From positions 1 through 27,167 of the forward strand of contig CAYQMF010000090.1 of the NCBI GenBank assembly GCA_964418595.1: DNA of 27,167 bases, in the 5' to 3' direction. Below are positions 1 to 8,069 of the stretch, in pieces (positions within the stretch are counted from its first letter, which is position 1; each line of letters starts with the position of its first letter). This DNA comes from CAYQMF01 sp964418595. Its GTDB lineage: Bacteria; Planctomycetota; UBA1135; UBA2386. The position numbers were made by a program, and so were the translations under genes. The notes beneath the pieces are model-generated. The model was not told the origin of the DNA and made no database searches. It was given only the letters and a program-made list of their open reading frames with translations.

Positions 1-1
1 G

Positions 2-907
2 GACATCGTCAATCACTTCGAAGCGGGCCAGGAGTTCTCGCGCCGCTACACGGTGGTCGACGAGAAGGCCGATCGCGCCGAGGCGTTCACGGAGGGCTTC
101 CGGCTCAAGGGCATCGACGTGAGCGTGTTCCGCTACCGCCTCGTCTCCTACCTGGCGCGCGTCGCCGACGAGCTGCAGGAGAAGGCGATGGCGAACCGCT
201 TCATCGCCGAGAAGGAGGCGATCCAGGACGCCATCCGCAAGAAGATGTGGGACGAGAAGGCCGGCCTCTTCCTCGACATCGATCCGCAGGCGAAGCGGCG
301 CACCAACGTGAAGGCCGCGGTCGGCTTCTACCCGCTGGCCACCGATATCCCCAAGCCCGCGCAGGTCGACAAGATGATCGACCTGCTCGGCGACCGGAAG
401 GAGTTCTGGGCCAAGTACCCCGTGCCGTCACTGGCGATGAGCGACCCCGCGTTCAACGCCGACGGCCAGTGGAAGGGCACGCGCCGCAACTGCCCGTGGA
501 ACGGTCGCGTCTGGCCGATGATCAACTCGCACGTCATGGAGGGGCTGTCGTACTGGGCCGAGCGCGGCCACAAGAAGGCGGCCAAGCTCAACACCGAACT
601 CATCAAGAAGACGGTGTCGATGCTGTCGGGGGAACTCGAGGGCCTCGCCCTGCCGGTGAGCTGCGAGCACTACAGCCCCACCAACGGCCGGGCGAGCCGC
701 TTCCGCGGCGTCGACAGCTACCTGCACTCGTTCGCGCTCGACAACATCTTCCGCGTCGCGTGCGGTTTCGTCGTCCGATTCGGCGAGGTGCAGATCGACC
801 CGGTCGCCGACGACATGCCCGACTTCAAGGTCATCGGCGTGCCGGTGGGCAACAAGCGATTCACCGTCGAGAAGAAGGGCTCCAAGCACCGGGTCGTGCC
901 GGAGTAG
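2..907 (+). CDS. MGH1-like (GH63-type) glycoside hydrolase, 3' part
   Basis: The frame is open from base 2, so the gene begins left of the window; the GTG at 53 is an internal valine, not a start. About 300 residues are visible. They carry the C-terminal half of an (alpha/alpha)6-barrel glycosidase of the MGH1-like/GH63 kind: paired helices, an aromatic segment WNGRVWPMINSHV around two thirds of the way, then helices with WAERG and a late HYSPTNG turn before the final GVDSYLHSFALDN helix. Members of this group cleave alpha-glucosidic or related bonds in oligosaccharides and small glycosides. The N-terminal region that would carry the general acid and any signal peptide is missing, so substrate and location cannot be assigned. 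The dehydratase start lies 2 bp after its stop, so the two genes are probably co-transcribed. Confidence 0.75.
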   Translation, partial: DIVNHFEAGQEFSRRYTVVDEKADRAEAFTEGFRLKGIDVSVFRYRLVSYLARVADELQEKAMANRFIAEKEAIQDAIRKKMWDEKAGLFLDIDPQAKRRTNVKAAVGFYPLATDIPKPAQVDKMIDLLGDRKEFWAKYPVPSLAMSDPAFNADGQWKGTRRNCPWNGRVWPMINSHVMEGLSYWAERGHKKAAKLNTELIKKTVSMLSGELEGLALPVSCEHYSPTNGRASRFRGVDSYLHSFALDNIFRVACGFVVRFGEVQIDPVADDMPDFKVIGVPVGNKRFTVEKKGSKHRVVPE

Positions 908-909
908 GC

Positions 910-1872
910 ATGGCGCCGCCCGGCTTCGCCGACGTCGTGGCCGCCGCCGCGCGCATCGCCGGCGCCGTACACCGCACGCCGGTGCACACGTCGGCGACGC
1001 TCGACGCCGAGCTTTCGGCGTCGGTGTTCTTCAAGTGTGAGAACCTGCAGAAGGTGGGGGCCTTCAAGGCGCGCGGTGCGACCAACGCCGTGCTGGCGCT
1101 GCGTGATGCCGACGCCGCACGCGGCGTGGTGACGCACTCGTCGGGCAACCACGGCGCGGCGGTGGCCTATGCCGCCCGCCTGCGCGGGATCCGGGCCATC
1201 GTCGTCATGCCCGACGACGCGCCGGCCGTGAAGCTCGACGCGGTGCGCGGCTACGGCGCGCGCGTCGTGCAGTGCGCGCGCAGCCAGCGCGAGGCGACGA
1301 CCGCGGCCGTGCAGAAGGAGACGGGGGCGACGCTCGTGCACCCCTTCGAGGATCCGTACGTCATCGCCGGTCAGGCGACCGCGGCGCTGGAGCTGCTCGA
1401 AGACGCGGGTCCGCTCGACGTGCTCGTGGCGCCGATCGGCGGTGGCGGCCTGCTCGCCGGCACGGCGCTCGTCGTGCGCGAACTGTCGCCCAAGAGCACC
1501 GTCGTCGGCGCCGAGCCCGCCGCCGTCGACGACGCGTTCCGCTCGCTCCGCGACGGCGTGCGCCACCCCGGCGTCCAGCCGCCGCGCAGCATCGCCGACG
1601 GCCTGCTCACCGGCATCGGCGAGAACACCTTCGCCATCCTGCGCGCCGCGGGCGCGGCGGTGATCACGGTGAGCGAAGACGCGATCCTCGCCGCGGCGCT
1701 GTTCTTCCTGCAGCGCATGAAGATCGTCGTCGAGCCCTCCTCCGCCACCGTGCTCGCGGCGATGCGCGCCCAGCCCGCGCGCTTCGCGGGCAAGCGCATC
1801 GGCGCGATCCTCACCGGCGGCAACACCGATCTGGCGTGGTTGAGCCGCGCGCCGGTGGGCGGCGCGCGCTGA
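910..1872 (+). CDS. PLP-dependent threonine/serine dehydratase (or serine racemase-like)
   Basis: A 320-residue fold-type II PLP enzyme of the cytosol. The Schiff-base lysine is K53 in AFKARGA, the substrate loop is SSGNHG (77-82), the PLP-phosphate glycine loop is GGGGLLAG (177-184), and the C-terminal LTGGN (301-305) sits against the pyridine nitrogen. There is no ACT regulatory domain, so it resembles catabolic threonine dehydratase, serine racemase or threo-3-hydroxyaspartate ammonia-lyase rather than biosynthetic IlvA. The expected reaction is deamination of L-threonine or L-serine to a 2-oxoacid plus ammonia; racemisation is possible. The ATG is chosen because GGAG overlaps the stop of the preceding gene with 5 nt spacing and because homology starts here; the longer frame from 247 is a shadow of the glycosidase gene. 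The family is certain, the exact substrate is not. Confidence 0.88.
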   Translation: MAPPGFADVVAAAARIAGAVHRTPVHTSATLDAELSASVFFKCENLQKVGAFKARGATNAVLALRDADAARGVVTHSSGNHGAAVAYAARLRGIRAIVVMPDDAPAVKLDAVRGYGARVVQCARSQREATTAAVQKETGATLVHPFEDPYVIAGQATAALELLEDAGPLDVLVAPIGGGGLLAGTALVVRELSPKSTVVGAEPAAVDDAFRSLRDGVRHPGVQPPRSIADGLLTGIGENTFAILRAAGAAVITVSEDAILAAALFFLQRMKIVVEPSSATVLAAMRAQPARFAGKRIGAILTGGNTDLAWLSRAPVGGAR

Positions 1873-1876
1873 CGGG

Positions 1877-2761
1877 TCAGACCGAGGCGCGCTTCACCTT
1901 CGGCCTGGCCTCGGCCTTCTCGGCGGCCGGCGCACCCTCGGCCTGCGCCTTGGGCTTGCGCCGCTTCGCGTCGAAGAAGTCGAACACGCCCGCGATCATC
2001 TTGGCGTTGCGCGTGATGGCGAGGACGTGGTCGCCGCCGGTGATCTCCACGTACGTGTGATCCATCTCGCGGTTCTTCATCGCCTCGACCCAGCCGCGCA
2101 CCATCTTGACCGACACGAGCCGGTCCGCGTCGCCGGTGACGAGGTGCACGGGGAGATGCTGCATCGCGTCCAGGCGCGAGGTCTTGGCGTCGAGCGCGGG
2201 CGCGAGCGGCGCGAGGCCGGCCCAGAGATCGGGGAAGGTCGCGCCGAGGTGAATCGTGCCGGCGCCGCCCATCGAGTGCCCCATCAGGTAGACGCGGTCG
2301 TCGTCGATGCGGAACTCCTTGCGCACGATGCCGAGCACGTTCATCACGTCCTTCTGGCTCAGCGCGCCGAGGTTGTCGGGGTCGGCCTTGGTCCCGAAGT
2401 AGGGCCCTTCCTTGCCCTCGCCGCGGCTGCCGTACCAGCCGCGCTGGTTGTAGCCGAACGGCGCGACCACGATGTAGCCACGCTTCTCCGCCTCCGCGGT
2501 GATGCCCTCGTAGCCGATCACCTGCTTGGGGTTGCTGCCGAGGCCGTGCAGCAACACGACCAGCGGCGCCGGCTTGTCCTTGGCGTAGCCGGTCGGCACG
2601 AACAGCGCGTACTCCATGTCCTTCTTCGCGTCCTCGAAGAAGTAGGAACGTGACTCGACCTTGCCGGGGCCCTGCGGCGCGGCGGCGAGGCCAGGGGCCG
2701 GCAGGGCAAAGACGCCGAGGACGATGGAAGCGCAGCGGAGAGTGGCAGGGGTGATGAGCAC
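1877..2761 (-). CDS. Exported alpha/beta hydrolase (esterase/PHB-depolymerase-like)
   Basis: A 294-residue protein started at a GTG with AGGAG 6 nt upstream. The open frame runs further upstream, but the hydrophobic signal peptide (residues 8-27, ending GLAAA) begins just after this start. The fold shows the HGLG oxyanion strand (72-75), nucleophile elbow GHSMGG (Ser163), an acid in TGDAD (Asp211 or Asp213) and the catalytic histidine in GGDH (His245). This matches polyhydroxybutyrate-depolymerase or feruloyl-esterase-like hydrolases acting outside the cytoplasm on ester bonds. A basic, Ala/Lys-rich tail of about 28 residues follows the catalytic domain and may bind the cell surface. It converges on the dehydratase with a 4-bp gap and diverges from the next gene over 112 bp. 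The substrate is not predictable. Confidence 0.85.
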   Translation of the reverse strand: MLITPATLRCASIVLGVFALPAPGLAAAPQGPGKVESRSYFFEDAKKDMEYALFVPTGYAKDKPAPLVVLLHGLGSNPKQVIGYEGITAEAEKRGYIVVAPFGYNQRGWYGSRGEGKEGPYFGTKADPDNLGALSQKDVMNVLGIVRKEFRIDDDRVYLMGHSMGGAGTIHLGATFPDLWAGLAPLAPALDAKTSRLDAMQHLPVHLVTGDADRLVSVKMVRGWVEAMKNREMDHTYVEITGGDHVLAITRNAKMIAGVFDFFDAKRRKPKAQAEGAPAAEKAEARPKVKRASV

Positions 2762-2873
2762 GTCGATCTCCTGACGAGAGGGAGGATGGGAGCGCGGGAT
2801 GCTACCGCGGCGACAGGGGCCGGGCGCAAGCCGCCGCGCCCGGCTCCGGAGCGTCGCGCTACCATTCCCGGCG

Positions 2874-4535
2874 ATGGTGCGTCTCCTCCCTCTGGTCCTC
2901 GCCCTGCTCGGCACCGCCGCGCTCGCATCGCAGGCGGCGATCCCGCTCTCGGTCACCGGCCTCCCGCCGACGGCGCCACTCACCATCACTGCGCAGCACG
3001 ATGGCCGCGTGCTCGAGGTGACAGTCGACCTGCAGGCGGGCTGGCATGTGTACACGGCCGACGCCGAGGGGGGACTGCCACTCACCGTCGAGATCACGGC
3101 GGGCGCGTTCGAGGCCGCCGCGCCGCTCGTGCCACCGCCGGCCACGCACGGCGAGGTGACCGGGAAGGCGACGTTCAAGCTGCCGCTGCGCCGGGTCGGG
3201 GACGGGGCACAGCTCGCCGCACAGGTCGAGTTCATGGTGTGCGATGCGCTCCAGTGCCTGCCGCCGATGACGCTGCAGCTCGCCACGGCGAAGGACGCGA
3301 TGCTGGCCGTGCCCGCCCTGCGCGTGCTGCTCGTCGGCGTCGACGACGGGGAGCGCACCCAGCGCATCGCGACGTTCCTGCGCACGCGCGGGTTCGCGAC
3401 CTCCGTGGCGACCTACGCCAATGTGAGTCAGGCCGCCTGTGACGGCGCCGACGTCGTGCTCGCCGACTCGCCCACCTTCCGCAACGTGAAAGGGCAGACC
3501 GGCAACGCGCGCAGGTTCCCGACCACCGCCACGCCGATCGTCGCGGTCGGCTTCCTCGGCACGGAGCTGATCGAGGCGCAGGGAGTCGCGATGACGAGCG
3601 GCTACATATGAATCTGCATGGACCATCAGGGCCACGGGCTGGCCCTGGACCATCCGATCTTCAACACTCCCGACAAGGTCGCCTTCGAGGGCGTGCCGGC
3701 GCCGCGGCAGAAGAACCACGAAGGCGCGACCAGCGTGCGGTATCCGCACGGCGTCGGCGACACCTTCACGCTCGTGGCGTTCGAGGCGCCGCTGCCCGAG
3801 GGTGAGTGGAACCCGACCATCGTGAACTCGGAGGGCTTCTTCACCGACATCCCCGGCTTCGAGAACCTCGCCGAGGGCCACTCCGGCAAGTGCCTCGGCA
3901 GCCTGTCGCTCGCGCGCCAGGGCCGCTGGTTCTACTGGGGCTACTCGGCCGATCCGGATCGGCTCACCGCGCCCGCCGAGGACACGCTCGCCAACGTGCT
4001 GCACTACATGGTCGGGAAACGCAATGCGCTGACCGTGCCGTTCGCGTGCGTGACGCGCCAGGTCTTCCAGACCTACCTCGACCTCAACCGCGAGAGCGGC
4101 TACCTGCGCGGGATCGAAGAGCACCAGGTCGGCCAGCTCATCGACTCGGCGCTCGCCACCTACACCGATCACACGCCGGCGGGCGCGACGGCCTGGCTCG
4201 CGAAGTACGGGCCCTACCTCTTCAGCGGCAAGGGCGAGCAGCACCGCGGCGAGCGCTACAAGCACCGCTTCGAGATCGACTTCGACGCCCTTGCGCTCGG
4301 CACGCCGAACGCGGAGCGCCGCAGTCTCGAGCGCTGGATCGCGCTGAGCGCGGGGCCCGCGGGCGAAGACCGCGAGCGCGCGTCGCGCTGCCTCGCGCGC
4401 TACGTGCAGCCCGCGCTCACGCCGCAAGACGGCGACTGGGCGACGTGGTACGCCGCCCAGCGCGAACGCATCGTGTTCGTCGAGTCGGCCGGCTACTGGT
4501 GGCTCGTGGACCCGCGCGTGCTCGAACGCGACTGA
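2874..4535 (+). CDS. Candidate selenoprotein: exported DsbD-alpha-like plus ThuA-like fusion with in-frame UGA
   Basis: Read through one UGA (3609-3611, residue 246), this frame encodes 553 residues. A signal peptide (1-21) is followed by a domain like the DsbD N-terminal alpha domain (about 24-137), with the paired cysteines of VCDALQC (C123, C128). A GATase/ThuA-like alpha/beta domain (about 148-385) comes next, with the ThuA hallmark LDHPI soon after the UGA and WGYSADP later. The C-terminal part (about 390-553) is helical and unrecognised. The UGA lies inside the ThuA-like domain and the same frame continues for 308 codons without another stop, so both halves are one gene. The codon would read U-I-C, a possible redox pair. 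Alternatives are a nonsense mutation, or separate translation from ATG 3618, which would start in mid-domain. No selenium genes are in the window. The start has no clear Shine-Dalgarno site. Confidence 0.6.
3627..3647 (+). promoter_or_regulatory. Candidate bacterial SECIS hairpin
   Basis: CAGGGCCA (3627-3634) pairs perfectly with TGGCCCTG (3640-3647), enclosing the loop CGGGC. The loop guanine at 3636 lies 24 nt after the UGA at 3609-3611. The published bacterial SECIS pattern has a small apical loop with a G in its first two positions, a stem of several base pairs, and a UGA-to-loop distance of roughly 16-37 nt; all are met. In a GC-rich genome such hairpins also occur by chance, so this is supporting rather than decisive evidence. 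Confidence 0.45.
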
Positions 4536-4587
4536 CCGGGCTGCGGCCGAACCAGGCGCGTCGCCAATCGGCTATACCTCGTGGCCC

Positions 4588-6536
4588 ATGCGTTGCCTGG
4601 TCTGGTGGTTGCCGTTGTCGTCGGTCCTGTCGCTCCTGCCGGCGCAGAACCTCAGCGACCATTGGGTCGACGGCGTGCGCGGGCAGGACGCACCCGCGGG
4701 TGGCACACACGCCGCGCCGTGGAAGACGATCGGCTACGCGATGACGCGGATCCCCCCGGTGTCCGACGCGACGCGTTGGCGCACGCTGTTCGTCGAGGGA
4801 GCGCAGGTCTACTCGCCGGGGACGAACGGCGAGGTCATGCCGATCACGCCCGCCTACAACATCTGGATCGTGGGCATCGCTGCAGGCCACGGGCAGATGC
4901 CGGTGCTCCGCGCGCCGGCCGGCGGCACGGCGTTGCGCTTCGATCCCGCGCTCGTGTACTCGCGCAACCCGGCCAGACCCGCGCCGGCGTGCGGGTCGAC
5001 GACGCCGGGCCGGCGCGCGGCGTCGACCCGCGCTTCTTCCAATGTGCCTTCGGCCCGGCGCGGTTCGGGCTCGAGATCGTCGCGACCAACCCGGGCGCGG
5101 TCGTGTACCCCGACGTCGAGGAGTGCACCTTCCGTGGTATCACCGATGCGGGGATCCGGCTCGATGACACGAGCATCGGCGGCAACGTCGGTGGCACGTT
5201 CCGCTCGAACTGGTTCTCGGACTCGGCGCGGGGCATCTGGGTCGACGCGCGCGACCGGACGACGACCACCAACTGTCGCATCCTGAAGTCCTCGTTCCGG
5301 GATCTCGCCGACGAGGCGATCCTGCTCCTGGTGAATGGGCCCGCCGGCCTCCAGGCCTCGGTCGACGCTTGTGCGTTCCTTCGCTGCGAGAACGGCGTCC
5401 GGCTCGGCGGGAACTGCACCGGTGGCCGCACGGAGCTGACGTTCGCCGGCAATGTCGCCTGGGCGTGCACCAGCGTCGGCCTGCGCGTCGACCTGCGTGG
5501 GGTGGGGACGTGCGAGGTGGCGATGCACGACAACCTCTTCGAGCGTGGCGCTGCGGGGGGCGCATCCTTCGACTTCGTCACCACCGACCTGCAGTTCACC
5601 TGCCACTCGCTGCGCGACCGGTTCCTGCGCAACGCCACCGGGATGATCGTCGGCCGCGGCGTCACTCCGGGTGCGGTGCGCCTGGAGTCGGGGATGGTGT
5701 GCGGCAACACCGGGATCGGCGTGATGTCGCTGTGGCCGTTCGAGGCGCGTGGAGTGACGTTCGCCGACAACGGCTATGGCGTGCTGACCGTGTTCGAGGG
5801 CAACACCGCGACGCTGGACCATTGCGTGTTCGCCGGCAACGCGACCGACGTGTCGGGCACTCCGGGCATCACGTGGTCGTGCTTCCAGGCGACGGCGTAC
5901 CCGGGCATCGGCAACCTCGCGCGCACCGACCCGCTGCTCGTGCGTCCCTTCTACAAACTCGCGCCGCAGTCACCCTGCATCGATCGCGGCAGCCTCACCG
6001 TGTCGCTGCCACCGACCGACTACGAGGGTGATCCCCGCGCCAGCGCCAGTCGACAAGGCGGTGGACTGCTGCCTGACCTCGGTGCCGACGAGTACGTCGG
6101 CTCGGGTTCGGCGCGCCGCTACGGCACGCCGGGCTTCGGCCGGTTCAACCTGTTCCCCGCGATCGGTTCGCCGAACGCGCGCGTCGTCCGCGGCGGCACG
6201 CTGACCATTGCGCTGTCCGGCGCGATCCTGCCGGTGCACGGCATCCCCGCGAGCGACGCGTTCCTCACGCTCGGCGCTCGCGACGACGCCGGGGCGCTGC
6301 CGTTCGACCTCGCGGTCTTCGGCGCCCCGGGCAGTCTGCTGTGGAACGACGTGCAGTCGGTCGTCGGCTTCGTCCCGGTCGACGGCAGCGGCGCGGCGTC
6401 GGTCACCTTGCCGCTGCCCGACACAGATCTCCTGGTCGGCCGGACCTTCGTCTGGCAGTGGTTCGCGAACCTTCCCGCGGCCAACCCGCTGGCGCCGGTG
6501 GCGAGCGACGGGCTGCGGGTGACGATCGGTCAGTAG
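4588..6536 (+). pseudogene. Secreted DUF1565/parallel beta-helix protein, frameshifted
   Basis: The start at 4588 gives a signal peptide (ending SLLPAQ) and a DUF1565-like opening (HWVDGVRGQD, then PWKTIGYAM). At about 4978-4983 the coding frame switches by one base: the first frame degenerates into Ala/Arg-rich sequence, while the neighbouring frame picks up with GVRVDDAG and stays coding to 6536. A missing C in the CCC run at 4978-4980 would join both into about 649 residues. The body has right-handed beta-helix character: short repeats with Asn/Cys turns such as NGVRLGGN and NGYGVLTVFEGN. An LGADEY segment ends the helix, followed by a C-terminal module with VTLPLP, FVWQWF and a final DGLRVTI. 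Such proteins are exported surface or carbohydrate-binding proteins. It may be a true pseudogene or an intact gene with a sequencing error. Confidence 0.75.
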
Positions 6537-6598
6537 GGGCGGCTGACGCGCACGCCCCACCTTGGTTGCGGCGGGTCGCGCTGAGTTCCGCCAGGACT

Positions 6599-6870
6599 TC
6601 ACGACGAAGGGCACCGAGTTGGAACCGAGCCCTGGCAGGATGAGCCCGGGGACCTGAATTGCTGCGCCACACCATCCGGTCGGTGACGAAGCTGGACGGG
6701 ATCGGCAGCCGGTAGCTGGTGGCGCCGCTGCCGTTCGTGACGAGCGGACCTACGACGATCTTCGGCAGCGCCAGGATCCCACCGAAGTCGACGGCGCTCG
6801 GCCACCGGATGCAGGCGGGGGTGAAGCCGAAGGCCAGCAGTGCAACTTCGTTGGCGCCGGCGCGCCGCGT
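6599..6870 (-). pseudogene. Decayed C-terminal module of a secreted protein
   Basis: On the minus strand one frame from about 6860 reads ANEVALLAFGFTP, then AVDFGGILALPKIVV, TNGSGATSYRLPIP and DRMVW. It then loses the frame, and a neighbouring frame continues with PGLILPGLGSNSVPFVV. This is the pattern of the C-terminal module seen in the intact secreted proteins at both sides (LPLP or LPIP, then WQxF, then SN before the end). No start codon, signal peptide or body is attached. It looks like the 3' relic of a secreted-protein gene with at least one indel. Confidence 0.5.
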
Positions 6871-7062
6871 GGAATCGATGGACGAGTCCGCGGGACGGCC
6901 GCCGCGCGGCGACGGGTGGATTGTAGGCGCGGGACCGCGTCGCTGTCCGGGTGCCGTGTCCGCGCCTTCGGCTCATGCACGAGTCGGACCGGCGGGCCGT
7001 TGAAGCCGACGGCCGGACATGCCGTCGGGTCGAGCCCGACCCGCCTGCACGCGGTTGAAGCA

Positions 7063-7121
7063 GGCGGCGATCGACCCTCACTCGATCGTGACGCTCATCG
7101 CGTTCGAGTTGCCGAACGAGA
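7063..7121 (+). repeat. 59-bp direct repeat, left copy
   Basis: It is identical to 8994-9052 except for one C/T difference (58 of 59). On the minus strand it encodes the last 14 residues and stop of a secreted-protein C-terminus plus 15 bp beyond the stop. Similarity continues more weakly to about 7151, through a codon run reading RDPAMP in both copies. The two copies flank the toxin-antitoxin pair in direct orientation, 1931 bp apart. Confidence 0.9.
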
Positions 7122-7167
7122 GGATGGAGGGCATCGCCGGGTCACGGATCGAGGCGCAACGCAACCG
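7078..7167 (-). pseudogene. 3' relic of a paralogue of the LamG-protein gene
   Basis: The minus strand reads IRDPAMPSILSF, then GNSNAMSVTIE and a stop. The intact gene ending at 9009 reads NRDPAMPYVFSF, then GNSNAMSVTIE and a stop. Upstream of this (towards higher coordinates) similarity fades within about 10 codons and AbiE sequence follows. It is thus the tail of a tandem duplicate whose body is gone. Confidence 0.7.
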
Positions 7168-7231
7168 ACCCGAAGACATCCTCACCCGGAGCTCCGGGAG
7201 CGCGAGGAAGTCGTGGGTCTTGCCTCATCAG

Positions 7232-7259
7232 TTGCAAAAGTCTGCGAATAACGTAGTAT
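7232..7259 (+). promoter_or_regulatory. Sigma70-like promoter and possible operator of the AbiE pair
   Basis: TTGCAA (7232-7237) and TAGTAT (7254-7259) are spaced by 16 bp in a locally AT-rich patch, unlike the surrounding sequence. The promoter overlaps an imperfect inverted repeat: TGCGAATA (7243-7250) against TATTGCGCA (7257-7265). The palindrome TTGCGCAA (7259-7266) starts in the -10 box. AbiEi antitoxins are known to bind inverted repeats at their own promoter, so autorepression is plausible. Confidence 0.5.
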
Positions 7260-7280
7260 TGCGCAACCAACGCATCACCG

Positions 7281-8069
7281 ATGGTCTCCGCCGTCGACTT
7301 CCTCGACCAGTGGGCACGCACCGGCCGCTACCACTTCGGGACCGCCGATGCAGCCCGAGAACTGGGCCGCAGCCTGCAAGCAACTCGCGCAGCGCTGCTG
7401 CGCCTCGCCAACCAGGGTCGGATCGCCCAGCCCTACCGCGGCTTCTACGTCATCGTCCCTCCCGAGTATCGCGAGCTAGGCTGCCTGCCCGCCGCGCAGT
7501 TCGTCCCGCAACTCTTCGACCACCTGGGCGAGGAGTACTACGCAGCCCTGCTCACCGCGGCCGAGCTGCACGGCGCCGCGCATCACCGGCCCCAGCGGTT
7601 CCAGGTCATGTGTGCGACCAGGCGTCGCCCGATCCAGTGCGGCGCGGTGAGCGTCGAGTTCGCGCTGCGGAAGGACCTCGAACACACGAGGACAGTCACG
7701 AAGAACACGCCTCGCGGGACGCTGCGAGTTGCCTCGCGCGAAGCGACGGCAGTCGAGCTCGTCGGCTATGCGGACCGCTGCGGCGGTCTGGATCACGTGC
7801 TGACCGTTCTGGAGGATCTGGGTCCGGCGTGCGACGGCGCACTGCTCGCAGCGGAGGCCGAGAAAGCGCCGAGCGCTTGGTCGCAGCGACTCGGCCACAT
7901 GTTCGACGTGCTCGAAGTCGACGACGCAGTCACGGCCCCGCTCGCCGCGCAGATCGCCGAGCGGCGCCCCGTCTTCGCCGCCCTGTCACGCTCCCAGAGG
8001 CGCGCCGGCGCATCGAGCGATCGCCGCTGGCGCCTCGTGGTCAACGTCGATCTGGAGCCGCCGTCGTGA
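7281..8069 (+). CDS. AbiEi-type antitoxin (type IV toxin-antitoxin, transcriptional autoregulator)
   Basis: A 262-residue cytosolic protein. Residues 1-60 form a winged-helix unit (FLDQWARTGRYHF, then ATRAALLRLANQGRIAQPYRGFYVI), the usual N-terminal domain of AbiEi. The segment EEYYAALLTAAELHGAAHHRP is the conserved start of the AbiEi C-terminal domain, followed by the beta-rich part with REATAVELVGYADRCGGLDHV. AbiEi neutralises the nucleotidyltransferase toxin AbiEii and represses the operon. The toxin gene starts inside its stop codon (GTGA overlap), the standard arrangement. The ATG at 7281 is 21 bp after the -10 box and has no Shine-Dalgarno site, so the mRNA may be nearly leaderless. The length fits the family. 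Confidence 0.85.
   Translation: MVSAVDFLDQWARTGRYHFGTADAARELGRSLQATRAALLRLANQGRIAQPYRGFYVIVPPEYRELGCLPAAQFVPQLFDHLGEEYYAALLTAAELHGAAHHRPQRFQVMCATRRRPIQCGAVSVEFALRKDLEHTRTVTKNTPRGTLRVASREATAVELVGYADRCGGLDHVLTVLEDLGPACDGALLAAEAEKAPSAWSQRLGHMFDVLEVDDAVTAPLAAQIAERRPVFAALSRSQRRAGASSDRRWRLVVNVDLEPPS

Larger units (their letters stand above)
6537..7280. other. 744-bp stretch without an intact gene
   Basis: No frame here has a credible start, domain and length. It holds two decayed minus-strand gene ends (6599-6870 and 7078-7167, listed separately) and the AbiE promoter at its right edge. The 200 bp between the two remnants (about 6880-7077) shows nothing I can identify. Confidence 0.6.

Noticed and set aside
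2859..4427. 522-residue minus-strand open frame over the UGA-containing gene
   Set aside because: It could have explained the UGA as non-coding sequence, but its translation has no domain, whereas the plus strand shows a signal peptide, paired cysteines and ThuA motifs on both sides of the UGA.
3618..4535. Separate gene starting at ATG 3618
   Set aside because: It has no ribosome site and would start in the middle of a ThuA-like domain, in the same frame and 6 nt after the UGA; one gene is the simpler reading.
4975..4990. Programmed -1 frameshift in the beta-helix gene
   Set aside because: No X-XXY-YYZ slippery heptamer at the switch and no reason for two products; loss of one C fits better.
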